Source: Actinoalloteichus_B caeruleus (GTDB taxonomy: Bacteria; Actinomycetota; Actinomycetes; Mycobacteriales; Pseudonocardiaceae). From it: a DNA stretch of 64,000 nucleotides. The position numbers and the translations under genes were made by a program. Within the stretch, counting starts at the first letter, position 1. Each line of letters begins with the position of its first letter. The notes under the pieces were generated by a model. The model searched no databases. It was given only the letters and a program-made list of their open reading frames with translations, and was not told the origin of the DNA. Positions 26,436 through 34,146 of the stretch are shown here, one piece after another. The stretch is taken from NCBI RefSeq assembly GCF_000718005.1, contig NZ_JODV01000001.1; one strand, written 5' to 3'.

Positions 26436-27296
26436 GTGACCCAACGTGGCAACCCGACCGCACGGAGGCGCCAACTCGCCCGGGAGTTACGGCGACTCCG
26501 CGAGCAGGCCAGGCTCACCCTGGAGGCCGCGTCGCCGCTGCTGAACTTCTCCCCGGCGAAGCTGTCCAAACTGGAACGCGCCCAGCAGGCGGCCCACCCC
26601 AACGACGTCACGGTGATGCTCGCGGCTTACGGCGTGACGGGCGACCGCGCCATCTCCCTGGTCGAGCTCGCGAAGGAGGGCCGGCGGAAAGGGTGGTGGG
26701 AGATCTACGGCGACGCCGTGATCGACTGGTTCGAATCGTACATCGGGCTGGAATCCGACGCGTCCGAGATCCGCACCTTCGAGATCGACCTCATCCCCGG
26801 GCTGCTCCAGGCCGAGGACTACGCGCGGGAGGTGATCCAGGCCTGGCGCTCGGACATCGACGTGGACACCATCGAGCGCCGGGCCAAGCTCCGCGCCGCA
26901 CGGCAGTCCCGGCTCAGCGAGGAGGACCCGCTCGCGCTGCACGCGATCGTCGGGGAGGCCGCGTTGCGGCAGCTGATCGGCGGTGCGAAGGTGATGGCGC
27001 GTCAGCTGGAAGGGCTCCTGGAGAAGGCTGAGCTGGACAACGTCACCATCCAGGTGCTGCCGTTCAGCGCCGGAGTGCACTCCTCCCTCGGCACGGCCTT
27101 CACCACTCTGTCCTTCCCCGACGACGAAGGCGATGTCGTGTACCTGGAGACCCTGAGCAAGGGGCTCTACATCGAGGTCGCCGAGGACGTGGCGCGGTAC
27201 AACGAGATCTTCGACCACCTTCGCGACACGGCGCTGTCGCCCGGGGACTCCGCGAGCCTGATCCAACGTCTGATCGACGAGTTCCTGGAAGGCTAG
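26436..27296 (+). CDS. XRE-family regulator with DUF5753
   Basis: A 286-residue DNA-binding protein. The helix-turn-helix occupies about residues 14-70 (LARELRRLREQARLTLEAAS ... FSPAKLSKLERAQ), followed by the DUF5753 sensor-like domain (FEIDLIPGLLQAEDYAREVI ... TIQVLPFSAGVHSSLG ... YLETLSKGLYIE). Such proteins with a DUF397 partner are abundant in actinobacteria and resemble the WhiJ/BldB-type developmental control systems and some toxin-antitoxin pairs. GTG 26436 follows AAGGAGGCACGG. The DUF397 gene follows 87 bases later, across a hairpin. Confidence 0.93.
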   Translation: MTQRGNPTARRRQLARELRRLREQARLTLEAASPLLNFSPAKLSKLERAQQAAHPNDVTVMLAAYGVTGDRAISLVELAKEGRRKGWWEIYGDAVIDWFESYIGLESDASEIRTFEIDLIPGLLQAEDYAREVIQAWRSDIDVDTIERRAKLRAARQSRLSEEDPLALHAIVGEAALRQLIGGAKVMARQLEGLLEKAELDNVTIQVLPFSAGVHSSLGTAFTTLSFPDDEGDVVYLETLSKGLYIEVAEDVARYNEIFDHLRDTALSPGDSASLIQRLIDEFLEG

Positions 27297-27311
27297 CTCG
27301 TGTGGCGGGGC

Positions 27312-27335
27312 GGCCTCGGACGGTGGTCCGAGGCC
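27312..27335 (+). terminator. Hairpin between XRE and DUF397 genes
   Basis: GGCCTCGGAC (27312-27321) and GTCCGAGGCC (27326-27335) form a perfect 10-bp stem with a GGTG loop, 16 bases after the regulator stop and 49 before the DUF397 start. It may be a full or partial terminator tuning expression of the second gene. Confidence 0.6.
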
Positions 27336-27383
27336 CGTTCTCTGCTGCCGCCCGCGGACGAGGGATAGCAAGGAGGAGAGTGA

Positions 27384-27584
27384 GTGAGCACACAGTTGCC
27401 CGGTGTGCGCTGGCGGAAGAGCAGCCGAAGCAACGGGGGCGGGAACTGCGTCGAGATCGCACGACGGCCCGACGTCATCGACGTCCGGGATTCCAAGAAC
27501 CCAGCTGGGCCGGTGCTGACCTTCGAGTCGGCGGAGTGGCGTCGCTTCCTCAGCGGCATCGCCACCACCCGCTGCCTCGGCTGA
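27384..27584 (+). CDS. DUF397 domain protein
   Basis: A 66-residue protein of the DUF397 family, with the hallmark WRKSSRSNGGGNCVEIA at the N-terminus, the strand VIDVRDSKNPAGPVLTF, and a C-terminal W-x4-F helix block. AAGGAGGAGAGTGA precedes GTG 27384. Members are paired with XRE/DUF5753 regulators and are thought to modulate them; the exact activity is not settled. Its stop converges on the end of smc with a 36-base gap. Confidence 0.93.
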   Translation: MSTQLPGVRWRKSSRSNGGGNCVEIARRPDVIDVRDSKNPAGPVLTFESAEWRRFLSGIATTRCLG

Positions 27585-27620
27585 ACCGAGGGACCCACCG
27601 GAGCGGAGCCGGAACGACCC

Positions 27621-30600
27621 TCACCCGCCAGGCGTCCCCACGCCGGTCTCCTCCCCACCCGAGTCGAGTGTCGCCGCCACCGCGGCGAGCGCGCCCGCCC
27701 GGTCGGTGGCATCCCGCAGCCGCTGCGAGATCACCGTCGTGATGCCGTCGCCCCGCATGCTCACCCCGTAGAGCGCGTCAGCGATCTCCATGGTCGGCTT
27801 CTGGTGCGTGATGATGATCAGCTGCGAGGTCTCCCTGAGCTGTTCCAGCAGGCCGATGAGCCGGCGCAGGTTCGTGTCGTCCAGGGCCGCCTCGACCTCG
27901 TCCATGACGTAGAAGGGCGAGGGCCGGGCCCGGAAGATCGCGACCAGCATCGCCACGGCGGTCAGGGACTTCTCCCCGCCGGAGAGCAACGAGAGCCGTT
28001 TGACCTTCTTCCCCGGGGGGCGGGCCTCGACGTCGACCCCGGTGGTGAGCAGGTCGTCGGGGTCGGTGAGCACCAGTCTGCCCTCGCCACCGGGGAACAA
28101 CGTGGCGAAGACGACCTCGAACTCCCGGGCCACATCGGTGTAGGCGGTGGAGAAGACCTCCAGGATCTTCTCGTCCACCTCCTTCACCACGGTCAGCAGA
28201 TCGCGGCGGGTGGCCTTGAGGTCCTCCAGCTGCGTCGACAGGAAGCGGTACCGCTCCTCCAACGCGGCGAACTCCTCGAGGGCGAGCGGGTTGACCCGGC
28301 CCAGCAGGGAGAGGTCCCGTTCCGCCCGCTTGGCGCGCCGCTGCTGGGTTGCCCGCTCGTAGGGCACCGGGGCCGGCGCGACCACCTGCTCACCGCGCTC
28401 GCGCGCGGTCTCGAACTCGGCCAGTTCCGCCGGGCTCGGCGGAACCGGGACCGTCGGGCCGTACTCGGCGACCAGCTCGTCCAGCCCGATGCCGAAGTCC
28501 TCGGCGATCTTCGCCTCGAGCTGCTCGATCCGCAGACGGCGCTCGGCCCGCACCACCTCGTCCCGATGGGCGGCGTCGATCAGCTTCTCCAGCACCGTCC
28601 CGAGTTCCCGCGCCCTGTTGCGGACGGCGGTCAGCGCCTCCTCGCGTTCGGCGCGCCTGGCCTGGGCGACGTCCCTGGCGTGCGCGGCGGCGGTCACGGA
28701 CACCGCGAGCCTTCCCAGGGCGCTCTCACCCGCCCTGGCGACCACCCTGGCCACCTCCGCGGCCCGCGCCCTGGCCGCCCGGGCGGCCTCGGCCCGAGCC
28801 CGGGCCTCCCGCTCGGCGTGGGCGGCGCGGCGCAGCTGGTCGGCCTTGCCCTGGACGGAACGGGCTCGCTCCTCCGCCGTGCGCACGGCGAGCCGCGCGT
28901 CCAGCTCGACCTCGCGCGCCTCGGCCAGGCGCCGGGCCGCCGCGTCGCGTTCCTCGGTGTCCGGCTCCTCGGCCTCGGGTTCGCCCTGCGCCGAGGACAG
29001 CCGCCGTTCCAACTCCTCCAGGTCGCGCACCGCGTCCCGGCGCGCCTGGTCGGTCTTGTCCCGCTGCGTCGTCAACCGGCCGACCTCCGCCTGCGCGGAG
29101 GACGCCGCCTGGCGCAGCCGGTTCAGCCGCTCCCCACCCCGGGCCCGGTGCACGCGGGCCTCGTTGACCGCCTCCTGGGTGCTCCTGACCAGGTCGCGGG
29201 CCGCCTGTTCCGCCTCCCTCGCCTCCGCGACGGCGGCGGTGGCCCGGTCCACCCGCTCGGCCGCCGCGTCCCGCTCCCGGCGTGCCTCGTCGAGCGCCGC
29301 CTGCACCTCGATGACGCTCTGGTCCCGTTCCGAGCCACCACTCGCCCAGTCGCCCCCCAGGACGTCGCCCTCGGAGGTGACGGCGGTCAGCCCGGGCAGC
29401 GCGTCGAGCACCGCACGGGCGGCGGGCAGGTCCGCCACCACCACCACGTCACGCAACGCGCGTTCCACCGCGGGCCGCAGCGACGCCGGGCCGCTGATCC
29501 GGTCGGCCGCCCAGGTCGCCCCGGCGGGCAGGGGTGGTCGCGGCGACGACCCGGTGGGTGGTCCGCCGGCCAGCAGGAGCCCGGCCCGTCCGGCGTCCTC
29601 CTCCTTGAGCAGTCGCAACGCCTCGAGTGCCTCCTCGCGGCCGGCCACGGCGACCGCGTCGGCCACCGGGCCGAGCGCCGCGGCCAACGCGACCTCGGCG
29701 CCGCTGTCCACGGTGAGCAGCGATGCCACCGACCCGAGCAGCCCGGGGACCCGGTCGGCCGCGGCCAGCAGGGCCCCGGCGCCGTCCTTCCGGCGGAGCC
29801 CGAGGGACAGCGCCTCGACCCTGGCCCGCCACGAGGCGACCTCGCGTTCGGCTGTCCTCTCCTCGGCCACGAGTTCGGCCACCCGGTCCCTGGCCAGCTG
29901 GCGTGCCCGGGCGGCCTCGGTGGCCCGGTCGGCGAGCTCCCGCTGGTCCAGGGCGGCGCCGTCCTCGGAGGACTCGTGTTCGGCGTGCTCGGCGGCGGCG
30001 AGCTCGGCGCGCTCGACGGCCTCCTCCAGGGCCTCGGAGAGCCGCCCGAGCTCCTCGGTCGTGTCCCCGACCTTCCCCCGGAGCGCGTCCACCCGACCGC
30101 TGAGTCGCGCCAACCCCTCCCTGCGGTCGGACACGGCTCGGACGGCGGCGAGGTGCGCGCGTTCGGCCGCCTTCACCTCGGCCTCCAGGTCGGACCGGAC
30201 GAGTTCGGTCTCGGCCATCCTGGTCCGCGCCTCGACGACCTCCTCACGCAGCTGTTCCTCCAGCTCCGCGGTCCGCTCGGCCTCGGCCTCCAGTTCCTCC
30301 GGGTCCCGTCCCGGGCGCTGGTCGGCGCTGGCGGAGGACAGGTGCCGCAGCCGCTCCTGGGCGAGCCGGACGGTGCCGCGCAGTCGTTCGTCGAGTGCGG
30401 AGAGCTGGTACCAGGTGTCCTGTGCCCTGGTGAGGCGCGGGACGTCGGCCGCCAGCCGTTCCTCCAGCTGGGTCTGCTCCGCCTGCGCGTCCTGGAGCAT
30501 CCGCTCCACCTCGGACCGGCGGTCGCGGACGGCGGCCTCGTCCTGCTCGTCCCTGGCCAGCTCGGCGCGGGCGGTGACGAGGTCGTCGGCGACCAGCCTG

Positions 30601-31280
30601 AGCCGGGCGTCCCGGAGCTCGGCCTGAACGGTCTGGGCCCGGCGGGCGATCTCGGCCTGCTTCCCCAGCGGCTTCAGCTGCCGGCGGAGTTCGCTGGTCA
30701 GGTCGGTGAGCCGGGTGAGGTTGGCCTGCATGGCGTCGAGTTTCCGCAGCGCCTTCTCCTTGCGCTTGCGGTGTTTCAGTACGCCCGCCGCCTCCTCGAT
30801 GAAACCCCGCCGCTCCTCCGGTTTGGACTCCAGGATCGACGACAGCTGCCCCTGTCCGACGATCACGTGCATCTCCCGCCCGATCCCGGAGTCGGAGAGC
30901 AGCTCCTGGATGTCGAGCAGCCGGCAGGAGTCGCCGTTGATCTCGTACTCGGTGGCGCCCTCGCGGAACATCCGGCGGGTGATGGACACCTCGGTGTACT
31001 CGATCGGCAGCGCGCCGTCGGAGTTGTCGATCGTGAGCGTCACCTCGGCGCGACCGAGCGGGGGGCGCCCGGAGGTCCCGGCGAAGATGACGTCCTGCAT
31101 CGTCGCCCCGCGCAGGGCCTTCGCGCCCTTCTCCCCCATCACCCAGGTCAACGCGTCGAGCACGTTGGACTTCCCGGAGCCGTTGGGACCGACCACGCAG
31201 GTGATCCCGGGTTCGAACCGCAGGGTGGTGGCCGAGGCGAAGGACTTGAAGCCCTTCAGCGTCAGGCTCTTCAGATGCAC
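27621..31280 (-). CDS. smc: Chromosome segregation ATPase SMC
   Basis: SMC is the ring-shaped ATPase that compacts and separates chromosomes, acting with ScpA/ScpB (not in window). The 1219-residue protein has the N-terminal Walker A GPNGSGKSN (residues 31-39), two long coiled-coil arms rich in Glu, Arg and Ala, a hinge near residues 510-650 (LLGSVASLLTVDSGAEVALAAALG ...), and a C-terminal head with signature LLSGGEKSLTAVAMLVAIF and Walker B PFYVMDEVEAALDD. GTG 31280 gives the canonical MHLKSLTLKGFKSF start. The very high Glu/Arg content creates long open frames on the opposite strand, which are not genes. Confidence 0.97.
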   Translation of the reverse strand: MHLKSLTLKGFKSFASATTLRFEPGITCVVGPNGSGKSNVLDALTWVMGEKGAKALRGATMQDVIFAGTSGRPPLGRAEVTLTIDNSDGALPIEYTEVSITRRMFREGATEYEINGDSCRLLDIQELLSDSGIGREMHVIVGQGQLSSILESKPEERRGFIEEAAGVLKHRKRKEKALRKLDAMQANLTRLTDLTSELRRQLKPLGKQAEIARRAQTVQAELRDARLRLVADDLVTARAELARDEQDEAAVRDRRSEVERMLQDAQAEQTQLEERLAADVPRLTRAQDTWYQLSALDERLRGTVRLAQERLRHLSSASADQRPGRDPEELEAEAERTAELEEQLREEVVEARTRMAETELVRSDLEAEVKAAERAHLAAVRAVSDRREGLARLSGRVDALRGKVGDTTEELGRLSEALEEAVERAELAAAEHAEHESSEDGAALDQRELADRATEAARARQLARDRVAELVAEERTAEREVASWRARVEALSLGLRRKDGAGALLAAADRVPGLLGSVASLLTVDSGAEVALAAALGPVADAVAVAGREEALEALRLLKEEDAGRAGLLLAGGPPTGSSPRPPLPAGATWAADRISGPASLRPAVERALRDVVVVADLPAARAVLDALPGLTAVTSEGDVLGGDWASGGSERDQSVIEVQAALDEARRERDAAAERVDRATAAVAEAREAEQAARDLVRSTQEAVNEARVHRARGGERLNRLRQAASSAQAEVGRLTTQRDKTDQARRDAVRDLEELERRLSSAQGEPEAEEPDTEERDAAARRLAEAREVELDARLAVRTAEERARSVQGKADQLRRAAHAEREARARAEAARAARARAAEVARVVARAGESALGRLAVSVTAAAHARDVAQARRAEREEALTAVRNRARELGTVLEKLIDAAHRDEVVRAERRLRIEQLEAKIAEDFGIGLDELVAEYGPTVPVPPSPAELAEFETARERGEQVVAPAPVPYERATQQRRAKRAERDLSLLGRVNPLALEEFAALEERYRFLSTQLEDLKATRRDLLTVVKEVDEKILEVFSTAYTDVAREFEVVFATLFPGGEGRLVLTDPDDLLTTGVDVEARPPGKKVKRLSLLSGGEKSLTAVAMLVAIFRARPSPFYVMDEVEAALDDTNLRRLIGLLEQLRETSQLIIITHQKPTMEIADALYGVSMRGDGITTVISQRLRDATDRAGALAAVAATLDSGGEETGVGTPGG

Positions 31281-31714
31281 GGGGAAACGGACCTCTCGAT
31301 CGCCACCGGGGGCGTCGGCGCGCCCTGCTCGTCACGGAGCCGGCTGCACGCCGGTCCCGGTGGACGGGAGCGGCGGGCCGGTCGTCGACGGCCGCCGCGG
31401 GAGTGCCCTTGCCGGGCGCCTCACCCACGCTGACCTGGCGGAGCGACCACGCCTCTTCGGCCGTGGCGCGGGTCGGCACCGCGCTGCGAGCATACCCATT
31501 GAGCCCGAGGTGAGCGTCGTCGAACGGGCTCCGCGCCGCTCGGCGTCGGCTGTCAGAGGACCCACTCCCACGGTCAGGCGTCCTTCGGACCGGTGAGCGG
31601 GTACACGGCCCGCAGTCGCCACCGGGTACCCCCCGCCGTCGCGCACCCGGTCCGGGCGCACCGGTCGGACGGCGGTGGTCCCGGTGTGCGCGGATTCCTC
31701 CGGCCCGTCTCGGC
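31281..31714. other. Intergenic before smc
   Basis: A 434-base spacer between acylphosphatase and smc on the same strand. In many actinobacteria acyP and smc are adjacent with a shorter gap. No gene with a ribosome binding site is seen; GAGAGGTCC lies about 12 bases before the smc start. Confidence 0.45.
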
Positions 31715-32032
31715 TCAGTCCCGCTCCGCCCGCTCCTCGAAACCGGTGAGCCCGCCCGCCGCCTCGGCCCAGCGCACCACCACCGTGTCCACCGCCCCGG
31801 GTGTCGTGCCGGATCGCAGCGACTCGAGCAGTCGGACGGCGGCGGCCCGGTCCCCCTCGGCGACGACGGCCACCCGACCGTCCGCGAGGTTCGTCGCATG
31901 ACCGGTCAGCCCCAGTTCCAGGGCCCGGCACCTCGTCCACCACCGGAAACCGACGCCCTGCACCCGTCCGGCCACCCACGCGTTCAGCCGGACGGCGTCC
32001 TCCCTGTCCCGCGTACTGTCCACACCCGACAT
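31715..32032 (-). CDS. acyP: Acylphosphatase
   Basis: A 105-residue enzyme hydrolysing acyl phosphates to carboxylate and phosphate. The family signature VQGVGFRWWTRCRALELGLTG contains the phosphate-binding loop and catalytic Arg, and the second motif GHATNLADGRVAVVAEGD holds the catalytic Asn. The N-terminal 15 residues extend beyond the usual start, so a GTG or ATG further in is possible. It lies upstream of smc as in other actinobacteria. The physiological substrate is not known for most members. Confidence 0.93.
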   Translation of the reverse strand: MSGVDSTRDREDAVRLNAWVAGRVQGVGFRWWTRCRALELGLTGHATNLADGRVAVVAEGDRAAAVRLLESLRSGTTPGAVDTVVVRWAEAAGGLTGFEERAERD

Positions 32033-32087
32033 GCTGCCTGATCGAGTCCACTCGAACCGGGTGGAGTACGCGACGCTGAGTCACTGC

Positions 32088-32903
32088 ATGGTCGCCTCAT
32101 CCGTGGTACCGTCCCTGCCCGTGATCGGGCCACCGAGCAGACGCGGCGCCAGCACCACCGCCGGTCTGGTCGCTCTCACGATCGGCGCACTCACCGCGGG
32201 AGCGCTGTCCCTCCCCTCGCTGTTGACCGGTGAGGGGGACGGTGAGGCAGCCGGACCCGACGTCGCCGCCTTAGCCACGGTCGAGCCACCGGCTCACACC
32301 ACCTCCCCCACACCTGTCTCCTCGACGGGGAACGAGCCCAGCGGAGAGCCGTCGGCCCCGGCCCGCGGCATTCCGGCGAGCCAGGAGCCGGAGGAGACGA
32401 CGGGAGCGGCGGAGGACGGGGAGACCACCGAGGTGACGCCCGAACCCCCGGCGGCTCCCCCCGTGCGCGAGCCCGCCGACCCGCCGGTGACCGAGCGGCC
32501 GCCCGAGCCGGAGCGACCGGCGCCCCCTGGTGGCGGCCCTCAGGTGGCCACCGTGGTCGACCTGGTCAACGAGGCCCGGCGGGAGGCCGGCTGCGCCACC
32601 GTGCAGGTGGACCACCGGCTCGTCGTCGCGGCGCAGCGGCACAGCGAGGACATGGCCAGTCAGAGCTACTTCTCGCACTCCTCCCCGGACGGCCGCGGTT
32701 TCGTGGAGCGGGCGAACGAGGCGGGGTACCCGCGCGCGGCGGGCGAGAACATCGCCATGGGGGCTCGCGACGCGAGACAGGTCATGGACATGTGGATGGA
32801 GTCGCCGGGCCACCGGCAGAACATCCTCAACTGCTCGGTGGTCGCCATCGGAGTCGGCCTGGACACCGACGGTTGGTACTGGACCCAGGTTTTCGGAGGA
32901 TGA
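32088..32903 (+). CDS. Membrane-anchored CAP/SCP domain protein
   Basis: About 271 residues. An N-terminal hydrophobic helix (AGLVALTIGALTAGALSLPSLL) exports or anchors it, a Pro/Glu/Thr-rich linker of about 110 residues follows, and the C-terminal CAP domain begins near VDLVNEARREAGCATVQVDHRL. Typical blocks are AAQRHSEDMASQSYFSHSSPDGRGFVERANEAGYPRAAGENIAMG and WMESPGHRQNILNCSVVAIGVG, including the two conserved His and Glu residues and a Cys pair. Function in bacteria is unclear. ATG 32088 is chosen; GTG 32121 is an alternative. The next gene starts three bases after the stop. Confidence 0.88.
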   Translation: MVASSVVPSLPVIGPPSRRGASTTAGLVALTIGALTAGALSLPSLLTGEGDGEAAGPDVAALATVEPPAHTTSPTPVSSTGNEPSGEPSAPARGIPASQEPEETTGAAEDGETTEVTPEPPAAPPVREPADPPVTERPPEPERPAPPGGGPQVATVVDLVNEARREAGCATVQVDHRLVVAAQRHSEDMASQSYFSHSSPDGRGFVERANEAGYPRAAGENIAMGARDARQVMDMWMESPGHRQNILNCSVVAIGVGLDTDGWYWTQVFGG

Positions 32904-32906
32904 CGC

Positions 32907-33560
32907 TTGTCCACTCCCACTGAGGACGAGGAGCGGCCGACCGCCGCTCCCAAAGTGCTCCTGGCCGCGGTCGGCGTGGTCACCGCGACCGCCTTCGCGA
33001 CCATCGCCGCGCTCGGTTCGAACTCCGGCCAGCTGGCCGAGCCCGAGCCGGTCAACCGGCACGACGTCGTCGTGCGCAGCGACTTCCCCCAGCCGTCCTC
33101 GCCGCCCTCGGCGACGCCGAGCCGGAGCGCCGCTCCCTCGGCGCCACCGTCGTCGCAGCCGAGCGGCTCCGCCGTCCCCTCCACGGTGGAGGCTCCGGCG
33201 AACACCCAGGACGAGACGGGGGTGGGCGAACCCGGCGGCGGGGAGGCCGACACCGGCCGCCAGCCGGGTTCCCCCCACCAGCCGCCGCCCGACCCGCCCC
33301 CGAACACCGGCGGTCCCGGCGGCGGTTCGACCAACCCGGGCCCGACGAACCCGGGCCCGAGCAACCCCGACACGAGTGACCCCGAGCCGGACCCCGACCC
33401 GGAGGAGCCGCCCGGCGGCGACGACGGGGGTGGTGGCGGGGACGACAGCGGGGCGCCCCCACCGCCCGACCCGGGTGCGCCCAGCAGCAGTGGGGCCAGC
33501 CTCCCCTCCGTGAGCACCGGTCCGGGAGCGCCGGAGACCGACGGCGCCGACGAGCGCTGA
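32907..33560 (+). CDS. Pro/Gly/Ser-rich exported protein
   Basis: A 217-residue low-complexity protein. One hydrophobic segment (VLLAAVGVVTATAFATIAALG) lies near residues 17-38; the remainder is rich in Pro, Gly, Ser, Asp and Glu with short motifs such as TNPGPTNPGPSNP. It resembles cell-wall spanning or linker proteins, and no domain can be named. The start codon is TTG 32907, spaced 6 bases from GGAGGATG at the end of the preceding gene. The tight spacing suggests it is cotranscribed with the CAP-domain gene and acts in the envelope. Confidence 0.7.
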   Translation: MSTPTEDEERPTAAPKVLLAAVGVVTATAFATIAALGSNSGQLAEPEPVNRHDVVVRSDFPQPSSPPSATPSRSAAPSAPPSSQPSGSAVPSTVEAPANTQDETGVGEPGGGEADTGRQPGSPHQPPPDPPPNTGGPGGGSTNPGPTNPGPSNPDTSDPEPDPDPEEPPGGDDGGGGGDDSGAPPPPDPGAPSSSGASLPSVSTGPGAPETDGADER

Positions 33561-33777
33561 CCCGGGCGTTGCCCCTGGCGGGGACACCTCCGGGGTCGAG
33601 GCCCGGTGCCACCCACCCTCGACCCCGGCCGCGTCCCCACCGACCGCTCGCCCGGCGGGGCACCCCGAACCGCACGGTGCCCGACCACGCCCCTCGGACC
33701 GGTACCGCGCCGAGGGGATCGGTCCTCGCGCACGCCTCCCACCGCGGGGAGGCCCGGGTGCCCGCGTGCCAGTCTGG

Positions 33778-34140
33778 TCAGTCCTGGGGTGTGGCGGCGG
33801 CTCCCAGCACCGCCAGCAGCTCGGCCACCGCGAAGGGTTTCACCAGGCAGCCCACCGCCCCGGCGTCGAGGATCCGCGCCTCGTCGCGAACACCGGGTGG
33901 CCCGGTGAGCACGACCACCGGGCAGTCCACGGCGGACCGCAGGGACCGCACCGCCTCCGACCCCGAGTCGCCCGGCAGACCGATGTCCAGCAAGGCGGCG
34001 TCCGGCGGGTCCTCGTCGGCTAGGTCCCGGACTCCTCCCAGGTCAGCGGTGCTGACGACCCGCAGGCCGTGCGCGTCGAGGGTGATGCGCAGCGCACGGA
34101 CCAGGAGTGGCTCGTCCACGACGAGCAGGACCGTGGTCAT
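33778..34140 (-). CDS. kdpE: KdpE-like response regulator, receiver domain only
   Basis: This gene follows kdpD by six bases, as kdpE normally does, but encodes only 120 residues. The receiver is complete: acidic pair Asp9-Glu10, phospho-acceptor Asp52 in LLDIGLPGDSG, Thr79 in VVLTG and Lys101 in LVKPF. Normal KdpE is about 225 residues with a C-terminal winged-helix DNA-binding domain; here a stop follows TPQD right after the last receiver helix, and I see no remnant of the domain in other frames downstream. It cannot bind DNA by the usual domain, so its role in kdp control is doubtful. Confidence 0.85.
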   Translation of the reverse strand: MTTVLLVVDEPLLVRALRITLDAHGLRVVSTADLGGVRDLADEDPPDAALLDIGLPGDSGSEAVRSLRSAVDCPVVVLTGPPGVRDEARILDAGAVGCLVKPFAVAELLAVLGAAATPQD

Positions 34141-34146
34141 CGCTCG

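Noticed and set aside
27804..31433. 1209-codon open frame on the plus strand opposite smc
   Set aside because: It is the mirror of the Glu/Arg/Ala-rich SMC coding sequence. Its translation is low-complexity and resembles no family, and smc has all its motifs.
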